51,106 bases of DNA from Granulicella aggregans (lineage in GTDB: Bacteria > Acidobacteriota > Terriglobia > Terriglobales > Acidobacteriaceae). The stretch spans positions 1-51,106 of the forward strand of contig NZ_JAGSYE010000008.1 of assembly GCF_025685565.1 (NCBI RefSeq). Reading direction: 5' to 3'. The translations under genes were made by a program, and so were the position numbers. This document shows positions 32,472 through 40,643 of the stretch, one piece after another. Position 1 is the first letter of the stretch. Each line of letters starts with the position of its first letter. The notes under the pieces were generated by a model. That model worked only from the letters and a program-made list of their open reading frames with translations, was not told the origin of the DNA and did not search any database.

Positions 32472-34271
32472 TTATCTTTGTGCCTTGCGTGGCCTGACCT
32501 TATCCGCAGTGACAAGGCCGTGTCCTTCCAGTATGAAATAGAAAGTATCGGCTGAAATGTCTTTGAGTCTGTCCACTTTCCCCGATGGCCACAGTACCTC
32601 CACGGTATCGATCTTCGTCGCGGTGCCCAGGCCGAAGTGGACCCTGGTGTCGTTTTGCGAAAGATAGCTGCCGCCGCTATGAATCTCTTCCACCTGCGAG
32701 ACACCGCCTGCCACGATATGGATCCGGGCGTTCAGCGCCATGCGGTTGCTCGTGGTTCCAGCCAGCTCGAAGCTCGCCCAGTGAGCCCCATTCACTCCTG
32801 CATTTCTCAGAACTGCGGGGCTTCCGTCCAGGCTTTCGATCACGAGGTCGAGGTTGCCATCATTGAAGAGGTCGCCCACGGCCAGACCCCGCGAGACGCG
32901 GTTCGTTGAGAGCGCGGAACCCGCCATGCTGCTCGCGTCGCAGAACGTACCATCGCGCTGATTCAGATGAAAGAGGCCGGGTTCCCGGTAGCGCGGACCG
33001 CTCGCCAGATCGTCCACCTGCGGGTACACGTGTCCGGCAACTGCTACCAGGTCGAGCCAGCCATCGTTGTCAAGGTCGGCAAAGGCTGTGCCCCACTTCA
33101 CCAACGGCAGCGACGGCAGCGCAACGCCGGCGGCATAAGACTGCTCGGTGAAGTTCCACTTGCCTTCGTTCCGATAGAGCGTGTCGTTTTCGCCAGAGAA
33201 GTTCGTGACGTACAAGGACTGCCTGCCGCTGTGCGTATAGTCGCCAATAGCCAGCCCCATCGAAGCCTGTTCGGAACCCTCGGCGCTCAGTGCCGTGCCG
33301 GACTCGAGACCGATGTCTTCGAAGTGTCCATGGCCGTCGTTCTTATAGAGAAACTTCGGCGTCGAGTCATTGGCGACATAGATGTCGGGATGCCCGGTGC
33401 TGTTCAGGTCCGACCAAAGCGCTCCCAGCCCATAGTAGCCGCCAGGGTCGCTGACTCCGGCCTTCTCCGCGACATCGGTGAAGGTACCATCGCCGTTATT
33501 GTGGAAGAGCGCATCACCCGCGCCCTTCAGTCCGCGCGGGCCACACTGTACGTCGATGCCCTGGTATCTGCAGGTAGAGGAGCCGCCGAATGACGGCAGG
33601 TCGTCGAGGTGGAAGTCGACGTAGTTGGTGACCATAAGGTCGACGAAGCCGTCGCCGTCGTAATCGCCAAAGGCTGCGCCCGTGGACCATCGTCCGTCGC
33701 GTACCCCGGCCTTCGCGGTGACATCGGTAAACGTGCCGTCGCCGTTGTTCCGGTAGAGGATGTTGCCTCCGAGGCAAGTCAGATAGATGTCGGGCCAACC
33801 GTCGTTGTTGTAGTCGCCGACCGCGCCGCCCATGGCGAAGCAGGAGTTCAGCAGACCTGCGGAGGCTGTGACCTCGGTGAAGGTGCCATTGTGATTGTTT
33901 CTATAGAGCGCGCCGGGACTGCTCTTTTTCGCGATCGCCATGGCGACGGTGGGTGCGTTGGTGAAGTAGATGTCGGGCCAGCCGTCGCGGTCGTAGTCGA
34001 GCAGGAGGACTCCTCCGCTCATCGACTCGACGATGTATCGCTTCGAGGGGTCGGAGGTGTGTTTGAAGGCGATGCCTGCTTGGGCGGTGACGTCGGTGAA
34101 CTGCGGAATCTGGCGGCCGGTACAGTCCTTCTTCGTGGCACCGGCGGGTGGTGCCACGGGCTTTGGGTGTCCGTCCTGTGCGCGCCCGAGAGACGAAAGA
34201 AGCATCGACGTAAAGATGCCTTGTAGCCAATAGCTTCTTCGGCGGCTCTGCTTCCCGAAAGACCTATACAT
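32472..34271 (-). CDS. CRTAC1-family FG-GAP/ASPIC-UnbV secreted protein
   Basis: An exported protein of about 599 aa. Signal region near residues 14-35. A series of FG-GAP/VCBS calcium-loop repeats follows: DYDRDGWPDIYFTN, DYNNDGWPDIYLTC, DYDGDGFVDLMVTNY, DLDNDGWLDLVAVAG and DLFNDGNLDLVIESL. The C-terminal ASPIC/UnbV domain is recognisable from GGSYLSQNDTRVHFGLG and VEVLWPSGKVDRL. ATG 34271 has AAAGGG eight bases upstream and is preferred over GTG 34280. It is the second gene after the TPR protein (about 18-base gap). The pair commonly sits near TonB receptors in Acidobacteria; substrate unknown. Confidence 0.88.
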   Translation of the reverse strand: MYRSFGKQSRRRSYWLQGIFTSMLLSSLGRAQDGHPKPVAPPAGATKKDCTGRQIPQFTDVTAQAGIAFKHTSDPSKRYIVESMSGGVLLLDYDRDGWPDIYFTNAPTVAMAIAKKSSPGALYRNNHNGTFTEVTASAGLLNSCFAMGGAVGDYNNDGWPDIYLTCLGGNILYRNNGDGTFTDVTAKAGVRDGRWSTGAAFGDYDGDGFVDLMVTNYVDFHLDDLPSFGGSSTCRYQGIDVQCGPRGLKGAGDALFHNNGDGTFTDVAEKAGVSDPGGYYGLGALWSDLNSTGHPDIYVANDSTPKFLYKNDGHGHFEDIGLESGTALSAEGSEQASMGLAIGDYTHSGRQSLYVTNFSGENDTLYRNEGKWNFTEQSYAAGVALPSLPLVKWGTAFADLDNDGWLDLVAVAGHVYPQVDDLASGPRYREPGLFHLNQRDGTFCDASSMAGSALSTNRVSRGLAVGDLFNDGNLDLVIESLDGSPAVLRNAGVNGAHWASFELAGTTSNRMALNARIHIVAGGVSQVEEIHSGGSYLSQNDTRVHFGLGTATKIDTVEVLWPSGKVDRLKDISADTFYFILEGHGLVTADKVRPRKAQR

Positions 34272-34289
34272 CCATTGCACCCTTTAGAT

Positions 34290-36212
34290 CTAGGGTAAAT
34301 CGGCGACTGCGCCGGAGGTACTGCTCTTCGAGATTGTGCCGTAGATCGCCTGCTCGCGGTCGGCATCGGCATTTCGCTTCGCCTTGCGGTAGGCTTGGGC
34401 GAGTCGCCGATGATTCTCCGCGTCGCTGGCGTCCAGCTTCTCGGCCTGCTCCATATGGGCGATGGCATCAGAGAGCTTGCCCTGCTCCAATTCGACGGCG
34501 CCCAGTCCGGCATAGAGGGCTGCATTCCGCGGAGCCAGTTTGATCGCTTCGAGAAGCTCCTTCATCCCGGCATCTTCTTTGCCTGTCTTGATGAGCGAGA
34601 CAGCGTGCGCGTAAGAGAGCTCCGGTGTGGCCGCGACATCGGCGGTTATGGGGGCAAGAACACGAAGCGTCTCTGCGCAATCATTCGTCCTGAATAGGCT
34701 GATCGCAAGTTGTGCGCGGACCTCCGGATTCGAAGGCTGCGCTTTGAGAGATCGAGTCAGCGGCTGGATCGCCTCGGAGTACAGCCCGGAACGAGCCGCG
34801 GCAAGACCCCAATTCTCGTCGAGGCCGGGCAGCGCGGGGTTCCACATGGAGGCGTGTTGAAACGAGAGGACTGCTTCCGCCGTTGAGTTTTCGTTTGCGG
34901 CGATGACACCCAGGTTGTTGTAGCTGTCGGCCAGAGCGGGCGCGATCCGCCGTTCAAAGTCTGCAAGCGCCGTGACGGCCTGCGCTCGCTTGGGGTCAGC
35001 CGCTGTCGCCGATGCGGCAGGAGCTGTTCCGTCGGGGCTGGCACCCTTCTGCTCGAAGTCTCCAGCGAGCCGGTCGCGGTCTTTACTGAGGCTGCGCTTC
35101 AGCAAGGCTGATGATAGCTGCATCTCCTGCCTGCCCGCTTCGGAGTCACCCGCCTGGATCAGCAATCGCCCCAGCATGTAGTGCGTCTTCTGCACCATGT
35201 ACCGATTCTGTGCAGGGTCTTTGGTCAGTGCGATCGACCGGCGGAAGGCGGCCATGGCATCGTTGTTTCGCTTTTCACCGGCATACATCTGCCCCAGGTA
35301 GAAAGAAACTTTAGGATCGGTCGAGTCGAGTTCTTCCGCGCGCTTCAGTTCCTTTTCCGCGTCGGGGTAGCGCTCCTCTTGCAGTGCGATATTGCCAAGC
35401 TGGGCGTGCGTCGAAGCGTCGTTCGGCGACAGCTTCAGCTCGGCTTCGAGTTCGCTCCTCGCCTCGGCATTGCTGTTGTCTCCTCCGAGCGTGAGCAGTG
35501 TGAGCGCGAGAGCGTAGTGCGCGCCGGGCAGCTTGCTGTCCAGAGCGATGGCCTTCCTGAACTCGGGAATCGCCATCTGCTGAAAGTCGGAGTTCAGATA
35601 GGCGCGACCGATCTCAACATGCAGCGCAGCCGTGTCGCCCAGGCCGGAGACCATCTCACTGAAGATCTTCGTGGCGGCGGCCCCGTCGTCCAGATCTAGA
35701 TAGGCCACTGCGAGGGCGTAGCCATTTTCGAAGCTGGTATCCAGTGCGACTGCGGCCTCGAAGTGCGAACGCGAAGCCGCCTCCTGATTCATCTTCCGCA
35801 GCGCGCTACCGAGTAGATAATGGGCCTTCGCGGCGGCCTTTGTGTTGTCGGGATACTCGCGAAGAATGCTTTCGGTGAGCGTCCGGGTGCGCGAAAAATC
35901 GTTGGCCGCGAAGGCCGCCTGAGCATATCTCACCTTCAGTCCCGGGGACCGTGGAGCGAGCCGAAGCGATTCGTCAAACAGCGGTTCAGCCTTGGAGTAT
36001 TCACCGACCGCAGCGGTTTGGAGTGCCATCTCAGCCAGACCGTCGGCGATGAAGATGCGGTACTGCCGGGCTGCATCCGCAAACTTTCCTGACGACTGGA
36101 GGCTCTGCGCAAGATCGTAGTGCTGCTTCAAAACCGAATCGGTCGGCGGGGCGATCTGTCCTCTCAGATAGACCGTTGCAAAGAGTAGAGGCACAAGGGT
36201 GATTCGCTTCAT
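34290..36212 (-). CDS. Secreted tetratricopeptide-repeat protein
   Basis: A protein of about 640 aa with a signal peptide (MKRITLVPLLFATVYLRGQ) and many 34-residue TPR units through its length (for example GNIALQEERYPDAEKELKRA and AGLGAVELEQGKLSDAIAH). I start at ATG 36212, directly before the signal sequence; the longer frame to 36242 adds a charged N-terminus. TPR proteins of this length act as periplasmic scaffolds. It forms an operon with the CRTAC1 protein, suggesting joint function at the envelope with the receptor. Confidence 0.85.
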   Translation of the reverse strand: MKRITLVPLLFATVYLRGQIAPPTDSVLKQHYDLAQSLQSSGKFADAARQYRIFIADGLAEMALQTAAVGEYSKAEPLFDESLRLAPRSPGLKVRYAQAAFAANDFSRTRTLTESILREYPDNTKAAAKAHYLLGSALRKMNQEAASRSHFEAAVALDTSFENGYALAVAYLDLDDGAAATKIFSEMVSGLGDTAALHVEIGRAYLNSDFQQMAIPEFRKAIALDSKLPGAHYALALTLLTLGGDNSNAEARSELEAELKLSPNDASTHAQLGNIALQEERYPDAEKELKRAEELDSTDPKVSFYLGQMYAGEKRNNDAMAAFRRSIALTKDPAQNRYMVQKTHYMLGRLLIQAGDSEAGRQEMQLSSALLKRSLSKDRDRLAGDFEQKGASPDGTAPAASATAADPKRAQAVTALADFERRIAPALADSYNNLGVIAANENSTAEAVLSFQHASMWNPALPGLDENWGLAAARSGLYSEAIQPLTRSLKAQPSNPEVRAQLAISLFRTNDCAETLRVLAPITADVAATPELSYAHAVSLIKTGKEDAGMKELLEAIKLAPRNAALYAGLGAVELEQGKLSDAIAHMEQAEKLDASDAENHRRLAQAYRKAKRNADADREQAIYGTISKSSTSGAVADLP

Positions 36213-36406
36213 CCGTCTTATGCTATCCGAGTGCGTCAACACGCATTATCGCCCGTACCCGCCTCTATATGGTGGATGGCGAACTAGTGAGGCCCACTCA
36301 CGGGATGACCGATGCTGGGCAGCAGGGATGTACTCAGAACCCCCGAGTAAAGACCGCTGACTCAAAATGGCCTGTCGCAATATGATAATGATAATATAGT
36401 ACGTAT

Positions 36407-36760
36407 ATGGCATATGAGGTTGAGGTGTCGGACGAGTTTCGGGGATGGTATGAACCCTTGAGCGAAGCCGAGCAGCTCAGCATCGGGCGGGTGATCGAGC
36501 TGCTGGAAGAGAAGGGAACCGCGCTGGCTTTTCCCTACAGCTCCGGCATTCAGGGATCGAAGCTCAGCCATATGCGCGAACTCAGGATTCAGCACGAGGG
36601 TCGTCCGTATCGGGTGCTCTATGCCTTCGATCCTGCCCGGACTGCCTTTCTGCTGGTGGGCGGGGACAAGACCGGCAATCCTCGCTGGTATGAGATCAGC
36701 ATCCCCAAAGCGGAGGGGATCTACGCTCAGCATCTTGAAGAACTCAAACGCGGGATGTGA
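36407..36760 (+). CDS. higB: HigB/RelE-type toxin (phage Gp49-like)
   Basis: A 117 aa toxin of the Gp49/HigB family. EFRGWYEPLSEAEQLSIGRVIELLEEKG is the opening (shortened here), then SSGIQGSKLSHMRELRIQHEG and the conserved RVLYAFDPARTAFLLVGGDKTGN. It is followed by the XRE antitoxin gene, which is the inverted (toxin-first) order of HigBA. HigB-type toxins cleave mRNA on ribosomes. AT-rich DNA at 36380-36406 is the likely promoter. Confidence 0.88.
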   Translation: MAYEVEVSDEFRGWYEPLSEAEQLSIGRVIELLEEKGTALAFPYSSGIQGSKLSHMRELRIQHEGRPYRVLYAFDPARTAFLLVGGDKTGNPRWYEISIPKAEGIYAQHLEELKRGM

Positions 36761-36796
36761 ACCATCCCGCCGCAGATCCCAGGGAGGGGAAACTGT

Positions 36797-37144
36797 ATGG
36801 CAACCAAGTGGAAGGACCTGAAGCACAAGGCGTCACCGGAGACACGCGAGAGAGTGAAGCGCGAGGCTCTGGCCGAGTACGCCGAGATGGAGCGGATCGG
36901 CGTAGGCGTCATCCGCGTCGCACGGCAGCAGACCCAGGTTGCCGTCGCCGAGCAGATGCACGTTCCCCAAAGCGCCGTCTCCCGGCTCGAAAATCAGAAT
37001 GACTGTCTCCTCAGCACCCTGCGGAAGTACGTCGGGGCGCTCGGAGGTACGCTCGAGATGAGGGCGGTATTCCCCGATGGTGCCGTCGAGTTGGATGGCT
37101 TGATGAGGATGCCAGCTGGAGTCGAAGAACAGACAAGCCTCTAA
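36797..37144 (+). CDS. higA: HigA-type XRE antitoxin
   Basis: A 115 aa antitoxin. The charged N-terminus (ETRERVKREALAEYAEME) is typical of antitoxins paired with Gp49-like toxins. The HTH follows (VAEQMHVPQSAVSRLENQND) and then LSTLRKYVGALGGTLEMRAVF. AGGGAGGGG precedes the ATG. Gap to the toxin is 36 bases. Confidence 0.9.
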   Translation: MATKWKDLKHKASPETRERVKREALAEYAEMERIGVGVIRVARQQTQVAVAEQMHVPQSAVSRLENQNDCLLSTLRKYVGALGGTLEMRAVFPDGAVELDGLMRMPAGVEEQTSL

Positions 37145-37254
37145 GGATTCTCCGATTGGTCTTTAAGTCGGTTCACTGTTCCGTTGCTCCCCGGAAGCCA
37201 AACACCGATCGAGGGCCTACCGAAACGGGACCTAGAATAATTTAGGAGATGTAG

Positions 37255-37971
37255 CTATTTCGAGGTGCATTCTCCAAAAGCGGTGCATTTCAGTTGAGAA
37301 TGGCAGATCTCTTTGACGAACTTGGGTAGAAACTCCCTGCGTTCGGCGACATCGAGGAATGCGACGTTTCCGCAGCCAGTCCCAGCGATGGCATCCTTAC
37401 AGCTAACCTTGGCTTCGGCGAGGAACTCTTTGTCCTGTTGTGGAGTTAGATTCGGCTCGAACAATTCAATCTGATAGTTGAGGTCGGGGGCAGGGAGATT
37501 CTCCAGGTGCTTATCTGGACAGGAAGCCTGAAGCGCCTCGAAGAACGGTTTTGCTGTCCGTTCGTAGGGGGTCTGGGAATACTCATGTTTTGCCCAGTAA
37601 CTTTGTCCCTTGAGGAGATTCTGGGTCTCTCCGTCCGCTGCGCCACGTAGCGTAAGACCGGCCTGGGTTCGGGTTGCTACATAGGCGCCGTTACACGCAT
37701 TGCCGGGGTCTTTCACTGTAAAGCTGAAGGTGTTTCCATCTTCTTTGATAGGCACCAGTACAGGCGAACTCGGTGCTCCCTCGGAACACTGAAAGACGAT
37801 CCAGGGACTAGCGCCTTGGGGAATGACGGCGATCTCATATCCGTTGATGTCGCCGCTCTCCTTGCTCGCGCTCATATTGGAAAATGTGCCACTCAATGGC
37901 TGTATTGTCTGAGCGGGCAACATGACTGAAGACACTGTAAGGATGGCAATCAGACAATTGGTTGTTCGCAC
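37255..37971 (-). CDS. Secreted hypothetical protein
   Basis: A 238 aa protein with a signal peptide (about residues 1-20, ending VMLPAQ), a beta-rich N-terminal half and a Cys-containing C-terminal part with six or more Cys, which suggests disulfides. No family recognised. It is convergent with higA and divergent from the HAD gene. Composition resembles Acidobacteria exported proteins. Confidence 0.65.
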   Translation of the reverse strand: MRTTNCLIAILTVSSVMLPAQTIQPLSGTFSNMSASKESGDINGYEIAVIPQGASPWIVFQCSEGAPSSPVLVPIKEDGNTFSFTVKDPGNACNGAYVATRTQAGLTLRGAADGETQNLLKGQSYWAKHEYSQTPYERTAKPFFEALQASCPDKHLENLPAPDLNYQIELFEPNLTPQQDKEFLAEAKVSCKDAIAGTGCGNVAFLDVAERREFLPKFVKEICHSQLKCTAFGECTSK

Positions 37972-38139
37972 TCGGACTCCTCCTCATACAATGAGACGCT
38001 GCTAGGATTGCTGGAGTTCGCTGGCTTGTTCACTTTACCCCTAGTCCTGCTCCGAGTCACTGGCCGGTTTCTTGACGGCGGATGGCGATGCAACTTGGCG
38101 GTGATAGAGACGCCTGACCGGCACTGTTACCCTCTCCTC

Positions 38140-38871
38140 ATGAGTTCCGTTGTTGCCCTGCGACCCCAGAGTGCGACGTTTGCTGTTGAGATCGCAGTCG
38201 GCGGTCTTCTCTTCGATATGGACGGCGTACTCGTCAGCTCGACCTCTGGCGATGAGCGATGTTGGACACGGTGGGCGGCCCGGCATCTTCCCGGGAAGTT
38301 GTTCGATCTGAGACAGGCTCATGGTCGCCGCGCCGTCGACACGATTCGCAATCACTTTCCGGCGCTCGATCATGCAGCATTACAAACTCATCTTGCCGAA
38401 CTCGACGCGCTCGCTGAAGAAGAACAGTGCGAGATAAACGCATACCCGGGAGCGCGTGAACTGCTCGCCAGTCTGCCGCCGTACCGGTGGACGGTGGTAA
38501 CGTCCGCATCGGAGAAGATGATGCGCGGCCGGCTCGCCGCGGCGGGTATTTCGACACCTCGTCAGGTTGTTGCCGGTGACATGGTCGCGCACGGTAAGCC
38601 AGCCCCAGAATGCTATCTCAAGGGAGCGGCTCTGCTCTCCCGCCGTCCCGAGGACTGTCTCGTCATTGAAGATGCACCGGCTGGCATCAGCGCCGCGAAC
38701 GCTGCCGGTTGCAGAGTGCTTGCGGTCGTCACTTCACATCGTGCCGAAGAGTTGCAGCAGGCGGACTGGATCGTCTCCAGTCTCGACCAGATCGAAGTCC
38801 GCATCGACGAAACTGCAACACTCAATCTCTCCTTTCCCGCACTCGTTCGAAGAGCTGACTCGGTTTCGTGA
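38140..38871 (+). CDS. HAD-superfamily phosphatase (sugar-phosphatase type)
   Basis: A 243 aa HAD hydrolase. Motif I is LLFDMDGVLVSS with both Asp, motif II is WTVVTSASEKM, motif III Lys is in AHGKPAPECYL, and motif IV is CLVIEDAPAGISAANAAG. The helical cap lies in the C1 position (RRAVDTIRNHFPALDH). This matches the beta-phosphoglucomutase/2-deoxyglucose-6-phosphatase branch. I start at ATG 38140, since upstream codons in frame are implausible. Cytosolic sugar-phosphate hydrolysis is the likely reaction. Confidence 0.88.
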   Translation: MSSVVALRPQSATFAVEIAVGGLLFDMDGVLVSSTSGDERCWTRWAARHLPGKLFDLRQAHGRRAVDTIRNHFPALDHAALQTHLAELDALAEEEQCEINAYPGARELLASLPPYRWTVVTSASEKMMRGRLAAAGISTPRQVVAGDMVAHGKPAPECYLKGAALLSRRPEDCLVIEDAPAGISAANAAGCRVLAVVTSHRAEELQQADWIVSSLDQIEVRIDETATLNLSFPALVRRADSVS

Positions 38872-39096
38872 ACGGTCGAGATTCGACTCCGAATAGTCGC
38901 CGATCATGAATCTCCGTAGCTCTCCTGTGCTCTTCGATCACATCCGAGCGTCTCTCTCGCGTCCCTCCACTGGTACGTTCTCTGTCCGCCGCCGGACGCT
39001 TCAGTGCATCGGTTGCGCCAGAATGTAGCTCTGGCACTCCAAAGAAATCGCCCCCCCGGCCACGACGTCCTGGGTGGGGATAGAGCCCAAAGCAAA

Positions 39097-39115
39097 GCAC
39101 GCTGCTTCGCATCGG
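39097..39115 (+). repeat. Inverted repeat flanking the mobilization module (left)
   Basis: GCACGCTGCTTCGCATCGG, with an exact reverse complement at 43485-43503. Similarity continues on both sides, for example ACACATCACCCCCAA here against ACACACCACCCCCAA in the other copy. The two copies bracket the MobC-like, membrane and MobF genes. Confidence 0.7.
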
Positions 39116-39173
39116 AAGAAAAATTCCGACACATCACCCCCAAATGGGAGCTGTGGAGCATCTTGGCGTTCAC

Positions 39174-39290
39174 GAACGTAAACGTTCTTTGAATCAGCTA
39201 CTTAGCTTATTCGCGTAAACGCCGCCTTGTATCTGAATAGCCCGCGTAAACGGCTTTGCATTCATGGCGTAAACGCGTTGATTCTAATAG
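39174..39290. repeat. CGTAAACG cluster: iteron-like or oriT element
   Basis: Four copies of CGTAAACG at 39177, 39214, 39245 and 39268. The first lies inside the perfect inverted repeat GAACGT, AA, ACGTTC (39174-39187). The cluster ends with GTTGATTCTAATAG (39277-39290), which is identical to 26196-26209 within oriV. It lies directly upstream of the mobilization genes. I suspect either oriT or a relict second origin. The rest of 38872-39367 shows no gene. Confidence 0.5.
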
Positions 39291-39367
39291 ACATAAGCTC
39301 AATACTCCGTTTATGGAGTTGACGGCTTGGAGGGTTCCGCCTTAGGGTGTTTCGAAGGCGGTAACTT

Positions 39368-39790
39368 TTGAGCACTCCCCGCACAGGCCCTGTTTCTAGC
39401 TCCCAGACGCTCCCTGACCCAGAAGCTCGTAGTCTTCCCCGCGCCAAAACGGTAGCCACCCGGCTCTCTCCCGAGGAGCTGGAGGAGGTCGAGGTAGCCG
39501 CTAAACGCTCCGGCAAGCAGCTTGCCGCGTGGCTTCGCGACGTTGCTCTTGAGGCAGCGCGACCGGCTCCGGATACGAGTGAGCTGCTCTTGGCCGAGAT
39601 TGCGGCGACTCGTTACATGGTCCTAAATCTGTTCCACGCGAGCGCGGCGGCGACCCAAAACGGCGCTCATCTGACACCCGAAACCGTGCTCAAGATTCGC
39701 GATACGGCGGACTCCCGCAAGCAACAAACCGCGCGCAAGCTGCTTCAAGATTTCGTCGCAGCCGAGGTCAAAACCGGAGGCGATCGATGA
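39368..39790 (+). CDS. MobC/TrwA-like RHH relaxosome accessory protein
   Basis: A 140 aa protein starting at TTG 39368 with AAGGCGG about seven bases upstream. The RHH-type segment KTVATRLSPEELEEVEVAAKR and then GKQLAAWLRDVALEAAR matches plasmid relaxosome MobC-type proteins. The C-terminal half is helical. It is first in a coupled operon (ATGA overlap with the next gene) that ends in a MobF relaxase, and it is adjacent to the CGTAAACG cluster, which would be its natural binding site. Confidence 0.75.
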   Translation: MSTPRTGPVSSSQTLPDPEARSLPRAKTVATRLSPEELEEVEVAAKRSGKQLAAWLRDVALEAARPAPDTSELLLAEIAATRYMVLNLFHASAAATQNGAHLTPETVLKIRDTADSRKQQTARKLLQDFVAAEVKTGGDR

Positions 39791-40632
39791 AGAAGATACC
39801 GATATTTTTCATTGCGCTAGTGCTCTGCTTTGCGGTGCTTAACGCGGCGAATCTGACGCCGCTGCTGGGTCCTCTTGTGTACACGATGACGCCCCTCCAG
39901 CGGTACTACGCGACCGCCTATCTGGCGAGCAGCTGGCACCGTAACGACCCCGCCGCGAAGACCGAAACCCGCCTGCTCTGGAAGATGAAAAAGGGGAAGT
40001 CCGAGATCGCAACCGAACAAGATGTGGTCGCAAAACCGGTCGGAGAATTGCTCGGAACGTACTCTCCCGAGCCGTTCCTTTTGAGCGACAAGGCAAGCGC
40101 CGAGGGTTGGACGACCGTCCTGCGGGGACCCCGCCTGGAGTTCAATTCGGTCAAGCTGGAGAAATTTCTAGAGCAGGAAATCTACGACGGGAACCCGCTC
40201 TGGCAGTTCTTTGTGCAGCCTGTTCTTGGCCTTGCAACCCTGACCGTCGTTGGGTTGCTGATTCGGGCGTGGCGGCGGGAACGATGGGCGCGGGGCTGGT
40301 GGAAGCAGAATCAACCTCAGCTTTCGTTCTGGGCATGGAGCCTCGAAACCTCCGAGGGGATGACGAAACGATTGCTTCCGCGACCCAAAGCCCCAGAGAT
40401 TCTGAGCGCGCCACCGACGCGCCACTTGGAGTTGCAAGCGCCGGCTCCGGAGCGAATTCTTACTGCTTCGGTGGCGTCGTCCGAGACAAAGCCGACCCCA
40501 AGACCTGCCGCAGTTTCGTCCGCAGTTTCCGCTCCTTCTATCAAGAAACAGGTCCCGGCCCCAGTCGCTCCTGCAGCTTCGGCAAAGCCTAAACCTGCCT
40601 TCGTCTGGGACGAATCGCAAGGGATCGATTAG
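39787..40632 (+). CDS. Membrane protein in the mob operon, resembling a coupling-protein N-terminus
   Basis: A 281 aa protein with two membrane spans (about residues 5-25 and 145-165), a periplasmic loop of about 115 residues between them, and a Pro/Ala/Ser-rich cytosolic tail. Two TMs with an intervening loop is the layout of the membrane anchor of type IV coupling proteins, but no ATPase domain follows: the relaxase starts 11 bases later. It may be a split or lost VirD4/TrwB-like protein or a stand-alone mobilization factor. No firm family match. Confidence 0.65.
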   Translation: MKKIPIFFIALVLCFAVLNAANLTPLLGPLVYTMTPLQRYYATAYLASSWHRNDPAAKTETRLLWKMKKGKSEIATEQDVVAKPVGELLGTYSPEPFLLSDKASAEGWTTVLRGPRLEFNSVKLEKFLEQEIYDGNPLWQFFVQPVLGLATLTVVGLLIRAWRRERWARGWWKQNQPQLSFWAWSLETSEGMTKRLLPRPKAPEILSAPPTRHLELQAPAPERILTASVASSETKPTPRPAAVSSAVSAPSIKKQVPAPVAPAASAKPKPAFVWDESQGID

Positions 40633-40643
40633 GGCCAGACATC

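Noticed and set aside
33609..34226. Plus-strand open frame opposite the CRTAC1 gene
   Set aside because: The repetitive Val/Asp composition mirrors the FG-GAP repeats on the other strand; no ribosome site.
36385..36406. Possible fourth dif-like site in the AT-rich DNA before higB
   Set aside because: ATGATAATGATAATATAG has ATAA units but no TTAT arm at the right spacing and no GTCCT centre; more likely promoter DNA.
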